64,000 bases of DNA from Malania oleifera (lineage: Eukaryota; Streptophyta; Magnoliopsida; Santalales; Ximeniaceae). Location: positions 66,123,101 through 66,187,100 of the forward strand of contig NC_080428.1 in assembly GCF_029873635.1 (NCBI RefSeq), given 5' to 3'. The position numbers were made by a program, and so were the translations under genes. The notes beneath the pieces were generated by a model that was not told where the DNA came from, searched no databases, and worked only from the letters and a program-made list of their open reading frames with translations. Each line of letters opens with the position of its first letter. Position 1 is the first letter of the stretch. This document shows positions 1-8,093 of the stretch, in pieces.

Positions 1-375
1 TCCGTTGATGTAGGCATTGCCAAACTACGTAAATTATCGTGTTGTTATTCTTGTTGTTTCTTATATACTGGTTGTGTTTTATAACTTGTTGCTTTTTACT
101 TGTTTCGCTGTACTTCCTATATTTGATCATTTTACAACAAGATAAATTGCCTAAAAAAGGTAGTTTTTTGCCTTCAAATCTTTCAGTTTTAGGGCTTCTA
201 ACTCAGTCCTCTGCGCATCCGTTAACATTGAACTGATTGCTGGTTTTGTTACCCCAGAAACAATCACCTGCCAATACTCTTCAGAGCGCATGAAATTTTC
301 TATTAGCATGCGCTAATGGTCATAGTGACCATCAAAGAGGGGAATGGTTAGTTGGACAAAAATTTTGGTTGCCAT
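1..375 (-). pseudogene. Copia gag fragment (UBN2/DUF4219-type), cut by window edge
   Basis: Read on the minus strand from an ATG at 373-375, the translation begins MATKIFVQLTIPLFDGHYDH and continues with a segment like EEYWQVIVSGVTKP. This is the usual start of the gag polyprotein of plant Ty1/Copia elements, which forms the virus-like particle. A TAG stop stands where the family has a Trp codon right after GHYDH, so the frame is dead. The LTR and primer-binding site lie just upstream at 481-794. The rest of the element is outside the window. Family assignment is from recognised motifs; no search was run. Confidence 0.75.
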
Positions 376-480
376 AGCTTTGCTGCTGCAAAAGAAAATA
401 GAGCTACTACTATGTCACTCTTATCTCAAGAACTCTCCTACTTCACTAATTTTCTCTTTCTTTAGAACCGCTCAATGCAA

Positions 481-496
481 CCTGGCTCTGATACCA
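481..496 (-). other. Primer-binding site of Copia element
   Basis: On the minus strand this reads TGGTATCAGAGCCAGG, complementary to the 3' end of initiator tRNA-Met. It lies one base inside the LTR end, which fixes the orientation of the 1-794 element as minus. Confidence 0.85.
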
Positions 497-497
497 C

Positions 498-794
498 TGA
501 TAGAAATAAGATGAGAGAAGAACTTTTTGATAGGAGATACTCCACACATATTATTCATCACACAAACAACCTTTATATAAGCTAATACATAACAGATAAA
601 AGCATATAAATAGACACAAAACACAAGCACCACTAAACGTGTAAACAAACTCCTATAGAGCACTACTCAACGTGTAAAAATAGAATCCTACGGACTAAGC
701 TGAACATCCTCAAAACGAGAACAACAAAAAACTAAATTTCCTAAAAAACTATGACAGAAAAAAAAAAAAAAAAAACTGCCTTGACTTTTCAACA
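498..794 (-). repeat. 5' LTR of minus-strand Copia element
   Basis: About 297 bp bounded by TG (498) and CA (794). In element orientation it opens TGTTGAAAAGTCAAGG and ends CTTATTTCTATCA, followed by the primer-binding site. A TATA-like stretch (AGCTTATATAAAGG on the minus strand, 571-584) is the likely promoter. A run of 18 A residues lies at 759-776. The partner LTR is outside the window, so no TSD can be tested. Confidence 0.75.
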
Positions 795-1420
795 ATTTAT
801 ATAGGACATGGTAACTCGACATCGCAAACTCTGAGAGTACCTAGCTATTAAGTCGAAAATTTTTAACATATGTTTAAGCGGACATTAATAGGCCAAGTTT
901 TTTCTTTATTTTATTTTTATCTTAAATAAAAAAATTCATTGGATATTTGGTAATCTCTCATTTGACCAAACTAACCCCATTCATGTGTACATATGGTCGC
1001 ACAAATTGTAACTAGGCATTACTCATCTATTAGAGAATCATGTTTTAGCAATTGTTGTACTAGGCATCTTGGAGGTACCTACTAAAATTACTGTACTATG
1101 TCTAGCTTTATTATCCATTACACTGTTAAGAGGGTTGCAATTTCGTGCATATACAACAATGCAAATATGAAGTCAACAATGTGTAATAATTTAAAATGAA
1201 AATTTTCATTATTTATGTGTCAAAATTTTAAGCATACAAAACAAGAGTGCCATGAATGCTACACCCAACTGGATTTGAAGGGCAAAATTTTAAGTAGCAA
1301 AAGTGAAATTGAACTTTAATGACCCAAATCTCATATTTAATTTCTCACTTATGATTTACTCAAGAAATTACGGTCATAAAAAAATAAAATAAAAAATGAG
1401 CTTCAATTGTTGGAAGGAGT
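795..1420. other. AT-rich intergenic or intronic DNA upstream of the fucosyltransferase
   Basis: No ORF with recognisable homology. If the fucosyltransferase uses a splice acceptor at 1577 this stretch could be part of its first intron. I found no convincing upstream exon here, and no first exon further upstream than the Copia LTR is visible. Confidence 0.5.
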
Positions 1421-3028
1421 GTGCCTGACAAGCTAGCCCATGCTCTGTTTTTTTTTTTTCTTTTTGGTTTCTTTGAATCTAAGTTTTTCCAGCTTGTCTT
1501 ATTAATCCTCGCGCATTATGTATTTACTCACCACCTCCCCTGTTTCTGCTCTCTCCTTCTTTCTCCCAATTCAACAGGATTAAAAAATGACACCTCTCAA
1601 CCTGCCACTGAGCTCAAAGACAAATTCCTCGGAGGACTCCTTGCTTCTGGGTTTGACGAAGAATCCTGCTTAAGCCGCTATCAGTCCTTTTTGTACCGCA
1701 AAGCTTCACCCCACATCCCCTCCCCCTACCTCCAATCCAAGCTCCGCAGCTATGAAGATCTCCACAAGCGCTGCGGCCCCAACACCCTCTCCTACAACAA
1801 AACTGTTCGTCTTCTCAAATCTCGCCGCAGCAATAAATCTCGTCCCCCAGACTGCAACTACGTTGTCTGGATTTCCTTCAGTGGATTGGGAAACAGGATG
1901 CTCACTCTGACTTCGGCTTTCCTCTATGCTCTTCTCACAGACCGAGTCCTGCTCGTCGACGGAGCCGAGATGTCCGATCTGTTCTGCGAGCCGTTCCCGG
2001 AGAGCTCATGGCTGCTGCCCTCGGATTCCCCTGTGAGAAAACAACTCAAGAACTTTGATCCAAAATCTCCCCAATGTTTCGGAAAGATGGTGGAGGAGAA
2101 CGCCACGACGGCATCGCCTGCGTTTCTCTATGTCAATTTAGTCCATGACTACAATGAGCATGACAAGCTTTTCTTCTGCGATGAAGATCAAGCACTTCCA
2201 AAGAGAGTGCCCTGGTTGATCATCAGATCGGACAACTACTTCGCCCCGGCTATGTTCTTGATGCCCTCTTTCGATCAAGAATTGGGAAAATTGTTTCCCG
2301 AAAAAGAAGCCGTTTTCCACCATCTGGCTCGGTACCTTTTCCAGCCATCCAATCAGGTGTGGGGACTAATCACGAGGTACTACCAGACGTACCTGGCCCG
2401 GGCGGATGAAAAACTTGGAATTCAAGTAAGAACTTTCGCCGTCGGCAAAGGCCCTTTCAAGAAAGTTATCGATCAAATCTTAGAATGCACATTGAAGCGG
2501 AAATTGCTACCACCAGTAAACCCTAAAAAGCCCCAATCGCCCACTGCTGCTTCCCCAAATCCGAAATTGAAAGCTGTTCTGATGACATCTTTGGTGTCTG
2601 GGTACTCCGAAGCCGTAAGGAATATGTACTTGGAGCAGCCGACGGCGACGGGGGAGATGATCGGAGTGTTCCAGCCGAGCCACGAGGAGTATCAGCAGAA
2701 CGGGAATTTAGCGCACGAGAGGAAGGCGTGGGCGGAGATTTACCTGCTGGGCTTGACGGATGTGCTGGTGACGAGCACGTGGTCGACGTTTGGATATGTG
2801 GCGCAGGGGCTTGGGGGTTTACGGCCGTGGATAATGGTGAAGCCGAAGAACAGGACGGAGCCGCCGTGCCAGAGAGTGGTGTCGATGGAGCCCTGCTTCC
2901 ACTCGCCGCCGTTGTGGGATTGCAAAGCCAAGAGAGGGGCTGACACGGCCGCACTGTCGCCTCACTTGCGCCACTGCGAGGACAGGACATGGGGGGTTAA
3001 GCTCGTTGACCCTCATCCCGAATCATAG
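1421..3028 (+). CDS. FUT: Galactoside 2-alpha-L-fucosyltransferase (GT37, plant FUT family)
   Basis: Golgi enzyme that transfers fucose from GDP-fucose to galactose on cell-wall xyloglucan or arabinogalactan glycans; the paralogue, and so the acceptor, cannot be told from this sequence alone. The 535-residue frame shows the family blocks in order: LGGLLASGFDEESCLSRYQS near residues 70-89, YVVWISFSGLGNRM 147-160, LLTDRVLLVD 171-180, DLFCEPFP 186-193, the GDP-fucose-site motif GIQVRTF 333-339 with its conserved Arg, FQPSHEEYQQ 417-426, TSTWSTFGYVAQGLGG 451-466, and SMEPCFHSPP 488-497. The C-terminus is complete. Residues 1-52 are doubtful: bases 1525-1577 look like a polypyrimidine tract ending in CAG, so the true exon may start at 1578, with an upstream first exon not found. 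Alternatively the hydrophobic segment at residues 8-35 is the type II signal anchor. No internal stop; probably functional if its 5' end exists. Confidence 0.9.
   Translation: MPDKLAHALFFFFLFGFFESKFFQLVLLILAHYVFTHHLPCFCSLLLSPNSTGLKNDTSQPATELKDKFLGGLLASGFDEESCLSRYQSFLYRKASPHIPSPYLQSKLRSYEDLHKRCGPNTLSYNKTVRLLKSRRSNKSRPPDCNYVVWISFSGLGNRMLTLTSAFLYALLTDRVLLVDGAEMSDLFCEPFPESSWLLPSDSPVRKQLKNFDPKSPQCFGKMVEENATTASPAFLYVNLVHDYNEHDKLFFCDEDQALPKRVPWLIIRSDNYFAPAMFLMPSFDQELGKLFPEKEAVFHHLARYLFQPSNQVWGLITRYYQTYLARADEKLGIQVRTFAVGKGPFKKVIDQILECTLKRKLLPPVNPKKPQSPTAASPNPKLKAVLMTSLVSGYSEAVRNMYLEQPTATGEMIGVFQPSHEEYQQNGNLAHERKAWAEIYLLGLTDVLVTSTWSTFGYVAQGLGGLRPWIMVKPKNRTEPPCQRVVSMEPCFHSPPLWDCKAKRGADTAALSPHLRHCEDRTWGVKLVDPHPES
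1525..1577 (+). promoter_or_regulatory. Probable 3' splice site of the fucosyltransferase
   Basis: A C/T-rich run ends in TCAACAG at 1571-1577, directly before the region where homology to the FUT family begins. It would be a phase-1 junction splitting the Gly-53 codon. Plant GT37 genes often have a short first exon coding for the membrane anchor; that is family knowledge. Use of this site is inferred. Confidence 0.5.
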
Positions 3029-3408
3029 TTTGATCTGTAACTACCATTTAAATTAGTTATTCGGAAGTTAAGATTTCAAATTTTATGTTACTTTTTTTTT
3101 TTGTTCGCAAAATGTTAATTTTTAATAATAAAAATTGAGATAATATTTGTGAGAATGAATTTTAGATTTTTAATTTGAACAGTGTAGATTTAAATAAAAT
3201 TAAATATAATTTTATTTTATATTTATTTAAATTTATATAAATTTAAAATTTAAAATTTAAAATCTGAAATTCATAAAAGTAAAATTCTTTATTAACTTGA
3301 TAGTGAAGGATTTATAATTTTATAAGGGATGATTATTTCTAATTTTTATAATTATTTTTATTTTATTTCAATTTCATGGTGGATGGAATCAAATTTCAAA
3401 AATAGAAT
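3029..3408. other. 3' flank of the fucosyltransferase, AT-rich
   Basis: Holds the likely 3' UTR. An AATAAA at 3127-3132, about 100 bp after the stop, is a candidate polyadenylation signal. No other feature seen. Confidence 0.5.
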
Positions 3409-3418
3409 CATATTCCTA

Positions 3419-3680
3419 GAGTTTTTTTTCCATTTTATTATTAACGATAAATAAAATATTAAATAATACTCTGAATGGGAAAAAAATTCCCAAATTAATG
3501 CTTACGTAATCTCGCAGCTTGATGCTGCGAGATTTAAATTGATGGCCACTAAGAAGATGACGCGTGGCAAGGAGAAAACCAAATCTCGCAGCTCCAAGCT
3601 GCGAGATTTAAAGAAAGTAGCCACTGGAAAGCTGACACGTGGCAGGGAGCAAATCTCGCAGCTCGGAGCTGCGAGATTTA
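3419..3680 (+). repeat. Left terminal inverted repeat of Pack-MULE
   Basis: Matches the reverse complement of 4291-4555 with scattered substitutions and small indels. It includes the nested inverted motif TGGGAAAAAAATTCCCA near 3476 and three of the seven GCTGCGAGATTT palindromes. Confidence 0.85.
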
Positions 3681-3712
3681 GGGTGACGCGTGGAAAAAAT
3701 TCCTTGTCGGCC

Positions 3713-3970
3713 ATGGACTCGAAGATCTGCGCGCTGGACGCCTGCAATCCCACAAATGGCGACGTAGGCAGCCCACCGAACGGCTCCGCCACTGCAATGC
3801 ACAGCTCCGTAGCGCCCTCCGTCGTTGCGTCCTCTGATGCCACCCTCGGCCTCCACCTCGTCGAAATCGGCGTCAACGACGTCTTCTCCGTCCCCGGCAA
3901 CTTCAACCTCACCCTCTTCGGCCACCTCATCGCCAAGCCCGGCCTCAACCTCGTCGGCTGCTGCAATGAG
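3713..3970 (+). pseudogene. PDC: Captured N-terminal fragment of pyruvate decarboxylase
   Basis: From the ATG at 3713 the translation begins MDSKICALDACNP and runs through SSDATLGLHLVEIGVNDVFS, VPGNFNLTLFGHLIAKPG and LNLVGCCNE. This matches the start of plant pyruvate decarboxylase, the cytosolic TPP enzyme that makes acetaldehyde from pyruvate. About four residues are missing between DATLG and the EIGV block compared with the family. The Asp of the SVPGDFN motif (the yeast Asp28 position) is Asn here. Homology stops right after the Glu of NE (the yeast Glu51 position), where MULE sequence begins at 3971. Only about 86 of roughly 600 residues are present. It is a transduplicated gene fragment and cannot make an enzyme. 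Confidence 0.88.
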
Positions 3971-4025
3971 AAGGTGACATGTGGCGGAGGGGAGAAAATC
4001 TCGCAGCACCAAGCTGCGAGATTTA

Positions 4026-4285
4026 AAGGAGCCGAGCCTCGCCGTCAGTTCAAGCCTCTACAACTCCGATGACGACCCACACCTCTTGGCAACTCGCAGC
4101 AACAGTAGCCGCCGCCGCTGCCGCTCTCTGCTCCACTCGCCCAGCCTCCCGCCAACACCTCTTGAAGCAGAACTAGTCCTCACCGCCACCGTCGCCAACA
4201 CCCCTTGCCGCCGTCGTCGCTCACCATCCTTGCCGGAAGCATCCAGTTAAGTTCCCTGCAACTCAATCAGTGGGAGGCTTCTCTG
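4026..4285. other. Second GC-rich captured segment, origin unknown
   Basis: Composition is unlike the TIRs and the flanking AT-rich DNA, with dense GCC and CGC triplets and open frames on the plus strand (one spans 3981-4250 and is Ser/Arg-rich). It probably comes from a second host gene, but I do not recognise the protein. Confidence 0.45.
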
Positions 4286-4290
4286 TTTAA

Positions 4291-4555
4291 ATCTCGCAGC
4301 TCCATGCTGCGAGATTTTCTCCTCTTATGCGCCACGTGTTAACTTCCCATTGGCTATTTTCTTTAAATCTTGCAGCTCAAAGCTACGAGATTTGGTTATC
4401 TCCTTGCCACACGTCGTCTTTCCAGCGGTCCATCACTTTAAATCTCACAGCATCAAGCTGCGAGATTACGTGAGCATTACTTTGGGAAATTTTTTCCCAA
4501 TCAAAGTATTTTTTAATATTTTATATATTTTTAATAATAAAATGGGAAAAAACTC
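4291..4555 (-). repeat. Right terminal inverted repeat of Pack-MULE
   Basis: Reverse complement of the left TIR; palindromes 5, 6 and 7 mirror palindromes 3, 2 and 1. Divergence between the two TIRs suggests the insertion is not recent. Confidence 0.85.
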
Positions 4556-4565
4556 CATATTCCTA

Positions 4566-5039
4566 TGTTTGGTTTGCAAAATTTAAAAAAAAAATTGTAT
4601 TATGATTGGAATATGATTTTTATAAATGCACAATCATAATTCCAACCTATGTGGGCAAAATCAAAATTATTTTGTAACAAAAATATTCTAAAAATAACAA
4701 CAAATACTGGTAGTACTAATTATTACTATTATAATAAAAATAATAATAATTGCAATAACAATAATATTTATAATTATAAAAATAATACTAAAATATTAAT
4801 AATAAAAAGTTAAAGCAATGATTATTATTTTAAAGATAGTATTATTATAAAAAAATAAAAATATAGATAGTATTATTATAAAAAAATAAAAATATAAATA
4901 AAAATAAAAATAATTAAAATAAATGTTTACCATAATAACAGAAAGAACAATAGTAAGGATTTTAAGGACAACAATTATTGTAAAAATAATCAAAATAGTA
5001 ATAACAGTAATAAAAAATATTAATTATACTAATAATAAT
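4566..5039. other. AT-rich intergenic DNA with ATA/ATT simple repeats
   Basis: Runs of AATAAT and ATTATT and a duplicated block (AGATAGTATTATTATAAAAA near 4836 and 4865). Short minus-strand ORFs here are low complexity and look non-coding. Confidence 0.6.
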
Positions 5040-5535
5040 CACTATTATGAAAGTAATGTTAAAAATGTGAAAATTTAAAATTACTGTTGTGTATATGCAT
5101 TTTTTTTTTTTGTAATTAGGTTTATATAATAAACCTATAATAGTAAATATATATATATATTTTGTTATTAGTATGTGACGAGGATTTAATTAAGTAATGA
5201 ATTTTGTAAAAAATACTCATAATTGATGTAAATAACGTTAGTAAATATTATCATTTCAATTTATTTTTTTCCTAAATATCAAATAAAAATTACATTTCGA
5301 AGAATTCTTTTGGTTTTCCCTTTTATTTTCATCAACAAGCTAACGATATTGAGATTTTAGATTTCTTTGTTTTTCCTTTCCTTTTCTTTTCCTTTTTATT
5401 TTCTTTTTCTTGTCATTTTTCAAGATCCAAAACATTAGGTTAAAGTTGATTAAAATTTTAATTTTAATATAGCACAAAATGCATACTTGTTTTATTTTAA
5501 ATTTCTTAAAATATTTTTTTTTGTATTTAGATATG
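5040..5535 (+). repeat. Host tandem duplication, copy 1
   Basis: About 496 bp including TTTTGTTATTAGTATGTG, GGATTTAATTAAGTAATGAA and TTTCTTTGTTTTTCC. The same order of sequence, moderately diverged, recurs in 5536-5621 joined to 41849-42243. No coding potential recognised. Confidence 0.75.
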
Positions 5536-5621
5536 ATTATTATTATGAAATTAATACTAAAAATGGAAAAAATTACAATTAATGTTTTGTATGTGTATTT
5601 TATTTTCTGCAATTAATTTTA
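5536..5621 (+). repeat. Host tandem duplication, copy 2, left part
   Basis: Matches the first 90 or so bases of copy 1 (TATTATGAAATTAATACTAA and on) and is then cut by retrotransposon A. It ends with the TSD TTTTA at 5617-5621. Confidence 0.7.
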
Positions 5622-7438
5622 TGTTACGCCCCGAACCCGGAAATGGGACCTAGGGGTAATTTAGTAACCTAACCTGCTCCTATATCATATAAAACATCCA
5701 TGACACAACATAATGAATGAGGGTCCGACATCGTGGGGTTACCAGACACCCTATACGCATCCATACATAATTATATACACAGCGGAAAAAAAATCTTTCT
5801 ATACATGCACAGTATCATACCAGAGTCTATACAAAATGGAGTCTAGGCTCCATACATACAAAACGTACATTCAGGTGCCAAACATACCCTAAAACGGCAA
5901 CCTACTAAACAGAAGTCCTAGCACTTACCCAAACGCTACCTGCAGTACCCCGGCCACTACACTTCCAACACCAGGACGCTAGTTTCAGTTACTCGAAGGA
6001 CCTATAAAAATGTACGTACAGTAGGGGTGAGACACATCTCAGTAAGGCAAACACAGGTTATATTAGCGTGTGGCATTCGAGTGTTATCATGACAGTAAAT
6101 AAACATAGTTAATGCAATTTTAGTATTCTCACAATACAGTTCCAGTATAGTGCATACACGCACACACACGCATATGCATGCCCATAATCTACACAGTGTC
6201 GTCACACCCCTCGGCCCGTAGCCGGTTCGCAACATACGGCATTGGCCCGTAGCCAACCCGCGAAACACGGCACCATCGGCACATGGTTAGTCCCAGACTC
6301 CTATGGCATCATACCAGTGCTAACTGGTGGATCCACACCTTTTGGTGATCAACCGGAATAGGCTCACGCTCTCGGATATAGAGCCAGACACTCTTGCCTA
6401 CATGGCTGGCGATAAACACGCACTCGGATATAGAGCCGAACACTTTTTCAGTACCTGGAACAATCTGGAACCCAGTTCTTGTTCCATTTCAACATAACAC
6501 ATTCATGCATGCTCATATAACCAAACATACCACACCCATTTGGTAATCCGAAAATCATGTTTTCCAATCACATACAGTTTAAAACAAAGTCAAGGCACAA
6601 CCATCCCCAATACACAATATAAATCATAATATACCAATGATTTTCAACAAAACCAGGGATGCAACCCAAGACCCCCTTTTTCCCAAAACTGTAACATGAA
6701 AAACCCATAATTTTACCCGTCAGATTCCCCCAAATGAGTAACCAAAATGCACACAGGACCATGAACCAGTCCGATTTCAAAAATAACCAAAATAAACTGT
6801 ATTCCCTTACCTTTCCCCCAAAAGACCAATCCCGAACTCTACGGCTCCTAAACAGCGAATCAAGTTCTCAAAATCTATAAAACACAGTACATAACATACT
6901 CACAACTTCGTCCTTTATCAAACTACCGGATCAGAAAAGAAAATCGAGCCTTACCTCAATTTTAAGTTGAAACCCTAAAATCTCTGAAATGGGATTCTAA
7001 TCTGTAGGTTTTGTAGAGAATCCTTCCGTGATCCTCGTGGTAACATCGGATCTACGATTCTAGCGACAAACGACGAAGAAATCTAGAGAGAGAGAGAGTG
7101 TAGGATGAGTTCTAGAGAGAGAGGGAGAGAGAATTTAGTTTTCTTAGCTTGGAAGCAAAGATAAAGGATATTTATAGCCCTTTGGCTCGGCCATCCTCGT
7201 TGACGAAATGGTGTCCTCGTTGACGAGGTCATATAGACAGCTTGTCGATAAAATAGTGACCTCATCGACGATTCTGAGATTCCCGATTTCCCGAAATCTC
7301 TCGGCTTCTCCTTGTCGACGAGCCTCTAAACTTCGTCGACAAGTAGAACAAAGCCTTCATCGACGAAGCCTGCTCAAATTTCAATTTTACCCTTCTCTTA
7401 TTTAATTAAACCCACTTATCACGGTTCGGGTTCTTACA
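5622..7438 (-). repeat. 3' LTR of element A
   Basis: TG at 5622 and CA at 7438; in element orientation it opens TGTAAGAACCCGAACCG and closes GTTCGGGGCGTAACA. U3 holds a cluster of TCGTCGACGA-like palindromes (7190-7370) next to a TATA box at 7168-7179. A GA-rich block (AGAGAGAGAGAG on the plus strand near 7085) and a splice-donor-like area lie downstream. It is 1,817 bp, longer than the truncated 5' LTR. Confidence 0.88.
7168..7179 (-). promoter_or_regulatory. TATA box of element A 3' LTR
   Basis: Minus strand GGCTATAAATAT, about 20 bp downstream of the palindrome array in element orientation. The same arrangement is found in both LTRs of element E. Confidence 0.6.
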
Positions 7439-7450
7439 ACCTCCCCTCCT
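7439..7450 (-). other. Polypurine tract of element A
   Basis: Minus strand reads TTAGGAGGGGAGGT immediately before the 3' LTR; this primes plus-strand synthesis. Followed on the minus-strand 5' side by a GAGGACGAAATTTTTGT block shared with element E. Confidence 0.75.
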
Positions 7451-7730
7451 AACAAAAATTTCGTCCTCAAAATTTGCAATCTCTCATTCACGAACTCATA
7501 CATACAATTAAACACTCACATATACTCAACTCTAGAGCAAAACTGGCGACTACTACAACACAGCCCCATCATAACACATATATACATACCCTCACTTATG
7601 GCGGAGGAATACCATGGTTACAACATAAACTATCTCAAGAGTTCACAACATACACACTCTCGACAACCAACCACCTATCCCAACCCAAAGTAGGATGACG
7701 TACAAGTACTCAAAACAACTATGGATACTT

Positions 7731-7927
7731 CTAGCGTATTTCCGTTTCCGGTTCCCAAGAAACTTCCTCAACCTCATGGTTCCGCCACAATACCTTCACT
7801 AACAGTATTTCCTTAGTACAAAGCTTCTGAACTTTATCGTCCAGAACCTGAACAGGTATCTCCTCATACGCTAAAGTATCCCCAATTCCCAACTTATCAT
7901 AACTGATAACATGTGATGGATCTAATA
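7731..7927 (-). pseudogene. Element A pol, C-terminal end of integrase
   Basis: Minus-strand translation contains DPSHVISYDKLGIGDTLAYE and VKVLWRNHEVEEVSWEPETE, the usual last 70 residues of plant Gypsy polyproteins. It is cut at 7927 by element C. The preceding residues (HVFHVSMLRRYV) resume at 23229, so removing C and one 5-bp repeat restores the alignment order. The frame is otherwise open to the stop near 7731. Confidence 0.85.
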
Positions 7928-8093
7928 TGAAATGACCTACTAATAAAATAAGATGTTTTTGCCTAGTTTTTAAATTCAATCATTTACCTAAACAGCGAAA
8001 GACCAATCATATAAAATAAATTTACACATAATACAATACCAGAGTGTCACATCAACCCACAATATACAATCAACACTGTTCTCTCAAAGTTAC
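7928..8093 (-). repeat. Element C 3' LTR, piece 1
   Basis: Starts TGAAATGACCTACTAATAAA and matches the start of the 5' LTR at 21231 almost base for base. It ends with GTTAC, the target copied by solo LTR H. Confidence 0.88.

Larger units (their letters stand above)
3508..4468. repeat. Seven dispersed palindromes, consensus AAATCTCGCAGC-N4-GCTGCGAGATTT
   Basis: Copies at about 3508-3535, 3581-3611, 3651-3680, 3995-4025, 4288-4317, 4362-4393 and 4438-4468. Each has two 12-base arms around a variable loop of about 4-6 bases, so each can form a hairpin. Three lie in each TIR; the fourth stands alone between the two captured segments. Confidence 0.9.
3409..4565. mobile_element. Pack-MULE: non-autonomous Mutator-like transposon with captured gene DNA
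   Basis: The element proper is 3419-4555 (1,137 bp). It is flanked by a perfect 10-bp direct repeat, CATATTCCTA, at 3409-3418 and 4556-4565, the 9-11 bp TSD size typical of Mutator-like elements. Both ends start GAGTTTTTT on their own strands and the inverted repeats can be followed inward for about 260 bp (3419-3680 against 4291-4555). No transposase is encoded. The middle, 3700-4290, is GC-rich and unlike the TIRs and the flanks; it carries a pyruvate decarboxylase gene fragment and a second unidentified segment. TIR, TSD length and captured exon together make the MULE assignment strong. Confidence 0.88.

Noticed and set aside
2523..2990. 155-residue minus-strand ORF opposite the fucosyltransferase
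   Set aside because: Antisense shadow of a GC-rich coding exon; Pro/Ser-rich with no domain.
3502..4012. Minus-strand ORFs of 134 and 154 residues in the Pack-MULE
   Set aside because: They run across TIR palindromes and antisense to the captured PDC piece; no homology.
4796..5612. Minus-strand hydrophobic ORFs (65 and 90 residues)
   Set aside because: AT-rich low-complexity DNA translating to Ile/Phe/Tyr/Lys runs.
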